The notes beneath the pieces were generated by a model, which worked only from the letters and a program-made list of their open reading frames with translations, was not told the origin of the DNA and searched no databases. Below are positions 49,089 to 57,966 of a stretch of DNA of 64,000 nucleotides, in pieces (position 1 is the first letter of the stretch; every line of letters begins with the position of its first letter). The position numbers and the translations under genes were made by a program. This DNA is from Xenococcaceae cyanobacterium MO_167.B27 (GTDB taxonomy: Bacteria; Cyanobacteriota; Cyanobacteriia; Cyanobacteriales; Xenococcaceae): contig JASJCP010000030.1 of assembly GCA_030065935.1 (NCBI GenBank), forward strand, positions 1 to 64,000. Reading direction: 5' to 3'.

Positions 49089-49808
49089 TTAAGCACTGTG
49101 GGATTGGGCAAGTTCGGGTTCTGTTTCATGGAGTTCTTTTAATCTATAATAAAGGTCTTTGGTTAATTTTTGTGAACTTTGGCGTAGAGAGTTTGTGATA
49201 TATTCCTCCACATTGAGAGGTAAGCCAATATCTACATTGACTTTTGCTCCCCAACTAGGGTAACTCTGACTATATTTAACACTGACGGGTAAAATTTTAA
49301 CTTGATTGCCCACTGCCTCAGATTCTACCCCTAGAGCAATGAGAGCGGTACCTCTTTTGAGATTCTGAACTTTTGTTTCGCGAAAGATACCACCTTCAGG
49401 AAAAATTACTAGCATCTCTTCTTCTCGAAGTAACTCTGCACTATGACGCAAACTATCAATTCCAGGTTTTTCGGTATCAACGGGAAATGCACCCATACGA
49501 CCCATAAACCAGCCTTGTAATCCCTTCACTTCGTTGGAGGAAACCATAAAACGCAAATCTCGACCACTGACTAATCTTCCAACTGCATAGGGAATAATTA
49601 GTGCATCCCAGCGAGAACGATGGGTGGGTGCAACAATTACAGCACCATCCTGGGGTATATTTTCTTGTCCTGTAATTTCAATTTTGTCAAAAAATAGGGG
49701 AAGAACTATATAACTACCCAGAGGATATACTAGACCTGCTAACCAGGGAGATACACGAGAATTTACTTTTTCGTTCCTAATATTAGACGAGGAAGCTGAT
49801 TGAATCAT
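49089..49808 (-). CDS. plsC: 1-acyl-sn-glycerol-3-phosphate acyltransferase
   Basis: About 239 residues of the PlsC/LPLAT family, which acylates lysophosphatidate in membrane lipid synthesis. The catalytic box HRSRWD and the substrate-binding box VIFPEGGIFRE are present with the expected spacing, preceded by a membrane-associated hydrophobic segment (WLAGLVYPLGSYIVLPLFF). The ATG at 49808 is chosen over a TTG four codons upstream. It is a single-gene unit. Confidence 0.93.
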   Translation of the reverse strand: MIQSASSSNIRNEKVNSRVSPWLAGLVYPLGSYIVLPLFFDKIEITGQENIPQDGAVIVAPTHRSRWDALIIPYAVGRLVSGRDLRFMVSSNEVKGLQGWFMGRMGAFPVDTEKPGIDSLRHSAELLREEEMLVIFPEGGIFRETKVQNLKRGTALIALGVESEAVGNQVKILPVSVKYSQSYPSWGAKVNVDIGLPLNVEEYITNSLRQSSQKLTKDLYYRLKELHETEPELAQSHSA

Positions 49809-50062
49809 TAAGAAACTCAAATTATAAGTTTAAATTGATGAACTTTACTATCTTTACCTTAGTTTTTTTTACCCTAGATTTGTTCTATCTCAAGGACAGT
49901 TTTTATAGTGAATACGTTGAGGAAAGGAGGAAGGATCAGGGATGAAGGACTCAGAAAAAAGTAATAAGTAATAAGTAACAAGTAATAAAAATCAATCCCC
50001 CTGACCCCTGACCTCTGACCTATTACCTCACTCCTCATCCCTTTTTGGAAGAAAGTTAATAA

Positions 50063-52510
50063 TCAAGATTTAATTGGTTTTAATAGCAACCCATCACTAT
50101 TACTCAAGGTCAGAGCAGTTAAATCATTGACTACCAAGCCTGGAGATGCGATCGCAACTTCCCATTTTTCTTCATCTATTTCTAATAATTCTAGGAGATT
50201 GAGAGTTATGGGTTCTCCTTCTAAATGGGAAACCATTGCTACTGTTTCTGTCTTGTCAGGGTTGGAACGAACTCCATAAAAAATGGTTCTTTCTGCTTCA
50301 CTAATCTTATCAAAGCGATCGCTGTCTGTAATATTTTCTGCTAACCAAGGATGCTGATGACGAAGCTCTCTCAGAGCTAAGTTAAATTGAGTTTGTTCTG
50401 GATTTAAACTTGAGCCATAATAGGATACGTTGCAAACCTGAAAGCAATCTTCCATAAACATTAAGGCAAAGTTTTTCAGTCTGTCTTCATCTAATTTTTT
50501 GAGAAAACGTACCATTCCGCCTCGACTGAGTTCTTTGAAAGGGGGAATATCAGAGAAGGGGTTTTTTTCGACACAAGAGCGCAATATTTCTACTACATCT
50601 GCTAAAACATGGTCTTGCTGGATCATTGCTAAATTTAGAGCTTGACCAAATTCTTGCAGTTGCTTAAGTTGCCTAAATCCCAATAATTTTAAGCGAGTAA
50701 AGCAATGGGTTTGGCTATACATTTTCGGTGTAATTTGCCAACTCAAAAACCCAATTTCTTCGGAAACTACTTTTACCCCGTACCTTTCGTCAGTGTTGCG
50801 GAAAAATAACCAGGGAGCGTGCATTGTGGCGTTGAGAAAGTCCATAGGTAAGCCTGGACTGAAACCATATACCCATAAAGTTACCGCAGGATTATCGTAG
50901 GCATTAAGGATTACTTCTGGGAGATTTGTCCCGAGATGCCAATTAATTGGCTTGTTTAAGTCTATCTGATTACCTCTTCTGACGGTATCGTGATTACCAC
51001 AACCTGTAATCCAGTGATCGCCCATGGTCATCACTTCTAAAACCCTCGACCATTTACGTTCCCAAAAACCTTTCAAAGAAGGAGTATTATGGGCAAAAAT
51101 TAAAGGTCCCCACTGATAGGATTCTGATTTGAGTTCAATTAATTCTCGATAACGGGATTTTTCTTCCCAACCTTCTTCGGGCCAAGGACGACCATCCTCA
51201 AAGATAGTAAATAATAGTCTTTTATAACCTGCGATTTCTTGAACCACATTACTCATCTCTAATAGATAAGCATCATCTTGTTCAACTCTTCCTGAAAGGG
51301 GATTAAAAAAGCGGAAATCTTGACCTCCATCAATCCTAATACCATCAGCCCCCGTATTAATTTTACGTCGCTGCATTTCTAACAAAATAGCCCGCACTAC
51401 TGGAAACTGATGATTCAAGTCCTGACCATACATATTAGGGCCTTTGAGAAACTGATGGGGAATCAATAACTCACTTTGATTATCTGCGTGTCCATAAACT
51501 AAATCGTAGATTACTTCTATGGGGTGATTCGGGAAATTATGGAGAGTCGCAATAAAATCAATTACTTCATCAGGGCGCAAACTACCCAATAGAGCAGGAT
51601 TAGTGGTGCTAGAGCCAATTATTGGCACATCATAGCCCCAATCTTGGGTATGAGGTTTACTGAGTTCAATTTCTACGACTTCTCCTGATTCTTCCTCATC
51701 TTCTTCCACAAATGAGAAAAATTCACTCTCAGCAGTATATTGATCTCGATATTCAATAGTAGGTTCTGTTGGGAGTAATTGAACAGCATCATAGCCCACA
51801 TAATTGCGTTCTGCTGGACTTAGAGGCAGATTCTGGCGAATTTTTTGGGCAATACGTCCATATAACTTAGTCAGCCCTTCCAAAGTTCCTTCTGGGGAAG
51901 CTGTACCAATATGAATCTGCAATATGTTACTGGGTGCATCTACTCTGGGAATCTTTTTCCCTTCTTTCGTCCCAGTACGACGTAAATAGTCTAAGTCCCT
52001 TCGATTTTTTTGCAGACTATCAATATCATAAAGTTCTGCTGGGGCAAAAACTCCGTAAGGAAGAGAATGAGGTAGGATATCTCGAATGGTTTGTAACTTG
52101 TCATTGAGATCGCAATAGCGCAACCAATAGAATGAACCTGCTTGTTCCCTATTTCCTGCTTGCAATCCTGCTACTACACCCCAAAAATATTCTCCTTGTT
52201 GTTCTAAGTGTAGGCGATCGCGTTTAAATTTAACTCTTTGTTCTTTTGCTTGCCAATCTAGAGATTCTAAGGGGGTGAAAATCTCTAAATAAATTTCTCT
52301 TTCGTGTAAAACATCGCCAATTAATCTGGGTACCCAAAAACCAAATTCTGTCAGACCATCAGGACGATAATAAGCTCCTAATCTGCGAGCCAAAGCTTTT
52401 GCTTGTTCTAAAAATGTATTGGTTGATGACTCTAATCCCGATGCCCAGGCTAACATCTTACCTGTTTCTTCGGGTACTAACCTAACAGATTCACTTTGTG
52501 CGATTACCAT
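50063..52510 (-). CDS. gghA: Glucosylglycerol hydrolase (GH13-like)
   Basis: An 815-residue protein matching the cyanobacterial glucosylglycerol hydrolase (Synechocystis Slr1670-type), which degrades glucosylglycerol when salt stress ends. GH13-like landmarks are NTGADGIRIDGGQDFRFF (nucleophile Asp region) and TGCGNHDTVRRG (region IV His-Asp). The N-terminal 200 residues are specific to this family. It diverges from ggpS across 521 bp, so osmolyte synthesis and breakdown are adjacent and probably counter-regulated. Identification rests on recognition of family sequence and this neighbour. Confidence 0.9.
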   Translation of the reverse strand: MVIAQSESVRLVPEETGKMLAWASGLESSTNTFLEQAKALARRLGAYYRPDGLTEFGFWVPRLIGDVLHEREIYLEIFTPLESLDWQAKEQRVKFKRDRLHLEQQGEYFWGVVAGLQAGNREQAGSFYWLRYCDLNDKLQTIRDILPHSLPYGVFAPAELYDIDSLQKNRRDLDYLRRTGTKEGKKIPRVDAPSNILQIHIGTASPEGTLEGLTKLYGRIAQKIRQNLPLSPAERNYVGYDAVQLLPTEPTIEYRDQYTAESEFFSFVEEDEEESGEVVEIELSKPHTQDWGYDVPIIGSSTTNPALLGSLRPDEVIDFIATLHNFPNHPIEVIYDLVYGHADNQSELLIPHQFLKGPNMYGQDLNHQFPVVRAILLEMQRRKINTGADGIRIDGGQDFRFFNPLSGRVEQDDAYLLEMSNVVQEIAGYKRLLFTIFEDGRPWPEEGWEEKSRYRELIELKSESYQWGPLIFAHNTPSLKGFWERKWSRVLEVMTMGDHWITGCGNHDTVRRGNQIDLNKPINWHLGTNLPEVILNAYDNPAVTLWVYGFSPGLPMDFLNATMHAPWLFFRNTDERYGVKVVSEEIGFLSWQITPKMYSQTHCFTRLKLLGFRQLKQLQEFGQALNLAMIQQDHVLADVVEILRSCVEKNPFSDIPPFKELSRGGMVRFLKKLDEDRLKNFALMFMEDCFQVCNVSYYGSSLNPEQTQFNLALRELRHQHPWLAENITDSDRFDKISEAERTIFYGVRSNPDKTETVAMVSHLEGEPITLNLLELLEIDEEKWEVAIASPGLVVNDLTALTLSNSDGLLLKPIKS

Positions 52511-53031
52511 TCGGTTTTCCCTTATTCTCTTGGCTACAATCTGCTGATCTAGTTTGACATACTTTTTGCCAAATTGTTATCTATATAAAGTTTCTTTTAA
52601 ATTCAATTAACCCCCTGCTAGTATGACTTTGAGCGGGCGGGATGATAGTTACAGAGGGTAAAATATGTACCAAAAAATAATTCAACCCAAAGCCTATTAG
52701 GTCAAGTTTAGATAACAATACAATTTGCCTAATCTAAAAACACTTTTAAATAGCCTAGAAGACCAATCTTAACTAAAACTCAATAATTTGACGCTGTTTA
52801 ATAAAGATACATAAATAATTGTTTAGTAACTCTGGTAAAGTAGCAATTATTATGAAGTCTAATCTACAAGATGTAGTGAAACAAAGGCTAATTCTCTCAA
52901 ATATAAACTACGAGGCTTTATTGTCAAAGTTAAATTAACAAAGCTTATCAAAAATACAACTTAATTCCCGTCAGAATAATCGTAAACAGATCCCAAAATA
53001 GGGAATTAACACCAAGCAGTCTAATAAAATT
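52511..53031. promoter_or_regulatory. Divergent gghA/ggpS control region
   Basis: This 521-bp A+T-rich stretch separates the two glucosylglycerol genes and must carry both promoters. ggpS is salt-induced in studied cyanobacteria. No exact operator was identified. A 28-codon open frame lies inside (52852-52938), about where Synechocystis has the small regulator gene ggpR. Confidence 0.6.
52852..52938 (+). CDS. Possible 28-residue small ORF upstream of ggpS
   Basis: The frame reads MKSNLQDVVKQRLILSNINY then EALLSKLN and TAA, ending 93 bp before the ggpS start. It lacks a clear ribosome-binding site. Position resembles that of ggpR, the small ORF upstream of ggpS in Synechocystis that affects ggpS expression, but no sequence match can be claimed. 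It may be chance. Confidence 0.25.
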   Translation: MKSNLQDVVKQRLILSNINYEALLSKLN

Positions 53032-54519
53032 ATGAAATCTTCTTTAGTAATTCTTTACCATCGCGAACCTTATGATGAAGTAGTAAAAGATGGTAAAACT
53101 ATCTATATTCGGAAAAAGAGTCCCAACGGTATTGTTCCTACATTAAAAAGCTTCTTTGCTGATGTAAATAGAGGCACATGGATTGCCTGGAAACAAATAA
53201 CCGCCAAACAAAAAGCTAATTTTGAGCCAAAAGTTCAGATAGAAGGGGAAGGAAACTATAATGTATTACGCATCCCCCTCAATGCACAAGAAGTTAAAGA
53301 TTTTTATCACATAACCTCCAAAGAAGCCTTCTGGCCAATTCTACATTCTTTTCCTTTCCACTTCACTTCTGAATCTACTGACTGGGAAAACTTCCAAAAT
53401 ATTAATCGCTTGTTTGCAAACGCAGCTTGTGAAGAAGCAGCAGATGATGCTCTAATTTGGATTCATGACTATAACCTTTGGCTAGCACCACAGTATATCA
53501 GAGAGCAAAAGCCCAATGCACGAATTGCTTTCTTCCATCACACTCCTTTCCCTTCTGTAGATGTATTTAATATCTTGCCGTGGCGGGATAGGATTGTAGA
53601 AAGTCTCTTATGCTGTGATATTGTAGGCTTTCATATTCCTCGGTATGCAGAAAACTTTGTCAATGTCGCTCGCAGTCTGAAACCAGTTAAAGTGTTGAAA
53701 CGAGAATCGGTGACAGAAGGACATATGACTCCTGTAGGAATAGCTTTAGCTGAGCCAGAAGTCACTACCCAGTTAAGCTACGAAGGACAAGTTATTAATA
53801 TAGATGCTTTTCCTGTGGGGACAAATCCTCAATTCATCCAATCAATATTAGCGGAGCCAGAAACCCAAGAAAGATTAACTCAAGTTAAAGAAGAGTTACA
53901 GGGGAGAAAACTAATTATTGCTGCTGGTAGAGTGGATTATGTAAAAGGTAATCAGGAAAAACTAGAAGCTTATGGTCGTTTATTAGAACGTCGTCCTGAT
54001 TTACATGGCAAAATCAATTTTATTATGACTTGTGTACAACCTGCTGCTGGAATGCGAGTTTATAAAACAGCCCAAAGCCAAATTGAGCAAGTAGTAGGTA
54101 AAATTAATGGGCGTTTTGCTAAGTTGGGATGGACACCAATCTTACTCTTTACTCAACCCGTACCTTTAAGAGACTTATTTTGCTACTACAAAGCTGCGGA
54201 TATTTGTTGGACAACCCCTTTAAGAGATGGTTTAAATCTGGTAGCTAAAGAATATGTGGTGGCTCATGAAGGAAAAGATGGGGTTTTGGTCCTATCAGAA
54301 TTTGTTGGTGCTGCGGTAGAGTTACCAGAAGCAATTTTAACCAATCCCTATTCTGTTAACCTTATGGATGAAGCTATTGAAAAAGCTTTGGTGATGTCGA
54401 AAGAAGAACAACAGACAAGAATGGAGAAAATGTATCAAACTGTCACAACTTATGATGTTAAATATTGGGCAGACAGATTACTAGATAAATTCAAGAATCT
54501 CAAACGAGAAAGAGTTTAG
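53032..54519 (+). CDS. ggpS: Glucosylglycerol-phosphate synthase
   Basis: A 495-residue GT20-type enzyme that joins ADP-glucose and glycerol 3-phosphate to make glucosylglycerol phosphate, the precursor of the osmolyte glucosylglycerol. Trehalose-phosphate-synthase-like motifs are visible: IWIHDYNLWLAPQYIRE, FFHHTPFPSVDVFNILPW, AAGRVDYVKGNQEKL and TTPLRDGLNLVAKEYV. The length and the absence of a C-terminal phosphatase domain fit GgpS. A separate phosphatase (GgpP) is needed and is not in this window. It is divergent from gghA. Confidence 0.95.
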   Translation: MKSSLVILYHREPYDEVVKDGKTIYIRKKSPNGIVPTLKSFFADVNRGTWIAWKQITAKQKANFEPKVQIEGEGNYNVLRIPLNAQEVKDFYHITSKEAFWPILHSFPFHFTSESTDWENFQNINRLFANAACEEAADDALIWIHDYNLWLAPQYIREQKPNARIAFFHHTPFPSVDVFNILPWRDRIVESLLCCDIVGFHIPRYAENFVNVARSLKPVKVLKRESVTEGHMTPVGIALAEPEVTTQLSYEGQVINIDAFPVGTNPQFIQSILAEPETQERLTQVKEELQGRKLIIAAGRVDYVKGNQEKLEAYGRLLERRPDLHGKINFIMTCVQPAAGMRVYKTAQSQIEQVVGKINGRFAKLGWTPILLFTQPVPLRDLFCYYKAADICWTTPLRDGLNLVAKEYVVAHEGKDGVLVLSEFVGAAVELPEAILTNPYSVNLMDEAIEKALVMSKEEQQTRMEKMYQTVTTYDVKYWADRLLDKFKNLKRERV

Positions 54520-54525
54520 AAGTAG

Positions 54526-54542
54526 GGTGGGCAATGCCCACC
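54526..54542. repeat. Palindromic hairpin between convergent genes
   Basis: GGTGGGC, loop AAT, GCCCACC, directly after the ggpS stop codon and 9 bp before the end of the convergent dehydratase gene. It probably works as a bidirectional transcription stop; related to 41448-41472. Confidence 0.65.
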
Positions 54543-54551
54543 TTAGAAGTA

Positions 54552-55016
54552 TTATTTTGCTAACTGAGAAATAGTCTCTGCTAGAGCAAAGTCTTTATCA
54601 GTTAGCCCTCCTGCATCATGAGTAGTCAGACTAATTGTTACCTTGTTGTAAGATATGTCAATATCAGGGTGGTGTCCTGCTGCTTCTGCTGGCTCAACTA
54701 GTTTATTGACAAAATCAATAGCAGCGATGAAGTCAGAAAATTGGAAAGTGCGAGTAATTTCTTTACCGTTCAGAGTCCAGTCTGATAGTATCTTAATTTT
54801 TTCGCTGATCTGAGTTTGTGTAAGTACCATAGAATTTAGTTCGATATTTTGAGCTATAGTCAGGTTTGCGGTTAGCAACATCAAAGCTATTCCCCCTAAA
54901 GCACAGCAACTCACACACCAAAAATGTGATTTCTTCCAGGGAGTATGTAATGAATATCTTATCGTTTCTTGAAAAAATTTTTTTGGGTTAAGAGCTATCT
55001 GAATTACTAAAATCAT
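54552..55016 (-). CDS. Pterin-4a-carbinolamine dehydratase with N-terminal membrane/signal segment
   Basis: A 154-residue protein. Residues 63-154 are a complete dehydratase domain (MVLTQTQISEKIKILSDWTL, then EPAEAAGHHPDIDISYNKVTISLTTHD), with the catalytic His pair in GHHPD. Residues 1-62 add a basic stretch, a hydrophobic helix (FWCVSCCALGGIALMLLTANL) and an AQ-type cleavage-like site, as in an exported protein. The alternative start Met63 (54830) would give an ordinary cytosolic dehydratase. The family recycles tetrahydrobiopterin; cyanobacteria may use it on other pterins. Which start is used is undecided. Confidence 0.82.
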   Translation of the reverse strand: MILVIQIALNPKKFFQETIRYSLHTPWKKSHFWCVSCCALGGIALMLLTANLTIAQNIELNSMVLTQTQISEKIKILSDWTLNGKEITRTFQFSDFIAAIDFVNKLVEPAEAAGHHPDIDISYNKVTISLTTHDAGGLTDKDFALAETISQLAK

Positions 55017-55156
55017 GATGAAGTCGAGGAGATGATGCTATCTATTGCTTAGTTTAGGACTAGAAATATCGGAAAAACTAAGAATTAGTCCAGTATTAAT
55101 CTTTCTTGTATCCGTTACAATATGCCATTGGTCTTTTTACAGAGTTAACAAATATT

Positions 55157-56362
55157 ATGGGTCGCGCAGAAAAAGTTGTATTAGCCTATTCAGGGGGTGT
55201 GGATACCTCTGTTTGTATTCCTTACCTCATTCATGAGTGGGGAGTTAAGGAAGTTATTACCCTTGCAGCAGATTTGGGACAAGGGGAAGAATTGAAACCA
55301 ATTCAAGAAAAAGCTTTAAAATGCGGTGCAGTAGAGTCCTTGGTGGAAGATGCTACTGAAGCATTCGTTAAGGATTATGTTTTCCCTGCAATTCAAGCTA
55401 ATACTTTATACGAAAACCGTTATCCTCTTTCTACTGCCTTAGCTCGACCGTTGATTGCTAAATTATTGGTAGATGCTGCGGAAAAATATGGTGCAGATGC
55501 AGTAGCTCACGGCTGTACAGGAAAGGGTAATGACCAAGTTAGGTTTGATGTGGCTATTATGGCACTCAATCCTAATCTCAAAGTTTTAGCCCCTGCTAGG
55601 GAATGGGGGATGAGTCGGGAAGAAACTATCGCTTATGGAGAAAAATTCGGGATTGAGTCTCCTGTGAAAAAATCCTCTCCTTACAGTATTGACCGTAATT
55701 TGCTTGGTCGTAGTATTGAAGCAGGTCCCCTAGAAGACCCAATGACCGAGCCTCCAGAAGAAATTTATGCTCTGACTAAGGCTATCGCGGATACTCCCGA
55801 TGAGCCAGAATATGTGGAAATTGGCTTTGAAAAAGGGATTCCTGTAAGCATTAACGGCAATTCTTTACAGCCAGTGGCTCTAATTTCCCAACTCAATGAA
55901 ATTGTAGGTAATCATGGGGTAGGAAGAATCGATATGATTGAAAACCGCGTCGTCGGTATTAAATCACGAGAAATCTATGAAACTCCAGCTTTATTAGTAC
56001 TGATTCAAGCTCACCGAGATTTAGAAAGCTTGACTCTCACTGGGGATGTTACTCGCTATAAACGAGGGATTGAACAAACTTACGGTGAATTAATTTATCA
56101 AGGATTGTGGTACTCTCCTCTGAAACAGGCTCTAGATGGATTCATTGAAAAGACTCAAGAAACTGTATCTGGTATTGTGCGAATCAAACTCTTTAAAGGT
56201 AATGCTGTAATTGTAGGTCGTAAATCTGATAATTCGATTTATACTCCTGATTTAGCTACCTATGGGGCAGATGACCAATTTGATCACAAAGCTGCTGAAG
56301 GATTTATCTATATTTGGGGCTTACCTACTAAGGTATGGTCACAAAAAACCAGAGGGTTTTAA
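55157..56362 (+). CDS. argG: Argininosuccinate synthase
   Basis: A 401-residue enzyme that joins citrulline and aspartate with ATP in arginine synthesis. The N-terminal PP-motif [19 protein letters not shown], the citrulline/aspartate-binding [13 protein letters not shown] and [22 protein letters not shown] are diagnostic. The ATG at 55157 (MGRAEKVVL) matches family starts; an in-frame ATG at 55106 would add 17 unconserved residues. The three-hairpin dispersed element begins 8 bp after the stop codon. Confidence 0.97.
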   Translation: MGRAEKVVLAYSGGVDTSVCIPYLIHEWGVKEVITLAADLGQGEELKPIQEKALKCGAVESLVEDATEAFVKDYVFPAIQANTLYENRYPLSTALARPLIAKLLVDAAEKYGADAVAHGCTGKGNDQVRFDVAIMALNPNLKVLAPAREWGMSREETIAYGEKFGIESPVKKSSPYSIDRNLLGRSIEAGPLEDPMTEPPEEIYALTKAIADTPDEPEYVEIGFEKGIPVSINGNSLQPVALISQLNEIVGNHGVGRIDMIENRVVGIKSREIYETPALLVLIQAHRDLESLTLTGDVTRYKRGIEQTYGELIYQGLWYSPLKQALDGFIEKTQETVSGIVRIKLFKGNAVIVGRKSDNSIYTPDLATYGADDQFDHKAAEGFIYIWGLPTKVWSQKTRGF

Positions 56363-56370
56363 GGGCGATA

Positions 56371-56553
56371 AATCACCAAGAAATTAATTTCTTGGCTAAT
56401 AGCTTAAGTAGGGGTAAGGAGATGCCAAACCCCTACTTAAGAGGACTCTTATGTAGTTTTTATAAAATTTATAGTCTATTTTAATAGACTTATTGTTTAA
56501 TCCGCGAAACTTCAGTTAATGGCGGTAGGGGATCGAGGTGCAAGATATGAGTA
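56371..56553 (+). repeat. Three-hairpin dispersed element, copy 2 (exchanged middle hairpin)
   Basis: Same order as the copy at 29531-29685: CCAAGAAATTAATTTCTTGG (56376-56395), a middle hairpin, AGTCTATT/AATAGACT (56473-56490) and the tail GGCGGTAGGGGATCGAGG (56521 on). The middle hairpin is not the GTCCTCT/AGAGGAC of the other copies but an unrelated perfect 12-bp stem, CTTAAGTAGGGG (56403-56414) and CCCCTACTTAAG (56430-56441). It sits between argG and the tnpB element. Confidence 0.85.
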
Positions 56554-56681
56554 TAGCTACTGATCTTTCTACTAGGATTTTTTTGACCCTTGTGAGCATG
56601 GGTTCAAGCCCCGCCCTTTAGGGCGACCAGTTTATTATATTGTATTTGGTGTTATAATGACGCTAGTAAATACAGCGTCAA

Positions 56682-57950
56682 ATGTTTGTCCTAGAGTTCA
56701 AAGTTCGTAAACCAAAACCTCGGCAATGTCTAGCCATAGAAGAGGCAATTAAAACGGCTCAATTTGTCCGCAACAAATGTCTCAGATATTGGATGGATAA
56801 TCGGGGGGTGGGAAAGTACGATATCTACAAATACAATACTCAGCTTAGAAAAGAGTATCAGTTTGTAAGAGATTTAAACTCTCATGCAACACAATGCGCT
56901 GTAGAAAGAACCTGGTCTAGTATCAGTCGCTTTTTTGATAACTGCAAGAAAAATATTCCTGGAAAGAAGGCTTATCCAAGATTTAAAAAACATTTTCGTT
57001 CAGTGGAATACAAAGTCTCTGGATGGAAATTATCTGAAGACAGAAAACAAATAACCTTTACCGATAAAAAAGGAATAGGAACGCTCAAACTGATAGTAAG
57101 TAGAGACTTGAATTATTTTCAGTTAGAACAGTTTAAAAGATGCAGAATCATTAAGCGTGCTGATGGATATTACGTTCAATTTGTTTTAAAACTTGATCCT
57201 AGAGATACGGTCAAGCCGTTTCCTGTTACGCAAAAATGCTTGGGAATTGATGTGGGCTTGAAGGAATTCTACGCCGACTCAAATGGATACACTGAACCAA
57301 TTCCTCAGTTTTACAGAAAAGCTGAAAAGCAGCTAAATAGAGCTAACAGGAAAAAGTCTAAAAAGTATCAAAAGGGTAAACCACAACAGCGCGATTCTAC
57401 AAGCGGAGGAAACCTCCGCGTAGCTCGCGCTCAATCTCAAAATTATCACAAAGCTAGAATTCGATATGCGCGGAAGCATTTAAAAGTAAGTAGGCAACGT
57501 CAAGAGTATTGCAAGAGAGTAGCATACTGCGTAATCCAATCTAACGATTTGGTCGCCTATGAAGATTTAAATGTTAAAGGTATGGTTAGAAATCGAAAGC
57601 TGGCTAAGTCGATAAGTGATGCAGGATGGTCAACATTTAGGCAGTGGCTAGAATATTTTGGTCACAAGTATGGAAAAGCAACGGTAGCAGTTCCACCGCA
57701 CCATACAAGCCAAATCTGTTCTAATTGTGGTGCAGTAGTTAAAAAATCTCTTTCTACTAGAACCCATATTTGTGGGTGTGGATATATTGAGGATAGAGAC
57801 GTTAATGCTGCTATCAACATTCTGCAAAAAGGATTAAATACGCTAGGGCATAGCGGAATCTACGCTTGGGGAGAGACTCCCTCTTGGGCAGTTGGAGCAA
57901 TCCTGCTGTCTAACGGAGACTCGTTGAACCAAGAATCACCGCACTTTTAG
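56682..57950 (+). CDS. tnpB: TnpB RNA-guided nuclease
   Basis: A 422-residue TnpB, the IS605-family ancestor of Cas12 that cuts DNA with an element-encoded guide RNA. RuvC residues are visible: Asp190 in CLGIDVGLKEF, Glu294 in LVAYEDLNVKG and Asp373 in IEDRDVNAAINI. The zinc ribbon has Cys346/Cys349 (ICSNCG) and Cys364/Cys366 (HICGCG). All key residues are kept, so the nuclease may be active. Between KGKPQ and SQNYHKARIRYARKHL lies an in-frame insertion of about 16 residues, encoded by a palindromic repeat at 57391-57437. The stop codon lies inside the right-end hairpin. Confidence 0.92.
   Translation: MFVLEFKVRKPKPRQCLAIEEAIKTAQFVRNKCLRYWMDNRGVGKYDIYKYNTQLRKEYQFVRDLNSHATQCAVERTWSSISRFFDNCKKNIPGKKAYPRFKKHFRSVEYKVSGWKLSEDRKQITFTDKKGIGTLKLIVSRDLNYFQLEQFKRCRIIKRADGYYVQFVLKLDPRDTVKPFPVTQKCLGIDVGLKEFYADSNGYTEPIPQFYRKAEKQLNRANRKKSKKYQKGKPQQRDSTSGGNLRVARAQSQNYHKARIRYARKHLKVSRQRQEYCKRVAYCVIQSNDLVAYEDLNVKGMVRNRKLAKSISDAGWSTFRQWLEYFGHKYGKATVAVPPHHTSQICSNCGAVVKKSLSTRTHICGCGYIEDRDVNAAINILQKGLNTLGHSGIYAWGETPSWAVGAILLSNGDSLNQESPHF
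57403..57419. repeat. Palindrome inserted inside tnpB
   Basis: Perfect stem GCGGAGG, loop AAA, CCTCCGC, followed by GTAGCTCGCGCT, which is typical of G+C-rich cyanobacterial palindromic repeats. It is in frame within tnpB. Confidence 0.7.
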
Positions 57951-57966
57951 GGCGGTGAGTGTCAAT

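Larger units (their letters stand above)
56612..57965 (+). mobile_element. Orphan tnpB element (IS200/IS605-type, IS1341-like)
   Basis: A left-end hairpin CGCCC-TTTA-GGGCG (56612-56625) and a right-end hairpin CACCGC/GCGGTG (57937-57957) flank a tnpB gene. There is no tnpA. The right end GAGTGTCAA finishes at 57965, one base before the last base of the sasA stop codon (57967). Exact cleavage points are inferred. In such elements the right-end region also encodes the TnpB guide RNA. Confidence 0.75.

Noticed and set aside
56363-56681. tRNA or known riboswitch in the structured region between argG and tnpB
   Set aside because: The hairpins do not form a cloverleaf, no T-loop consensus is present, and the segment is repeated elsewhere; it fits a dispersed element better.
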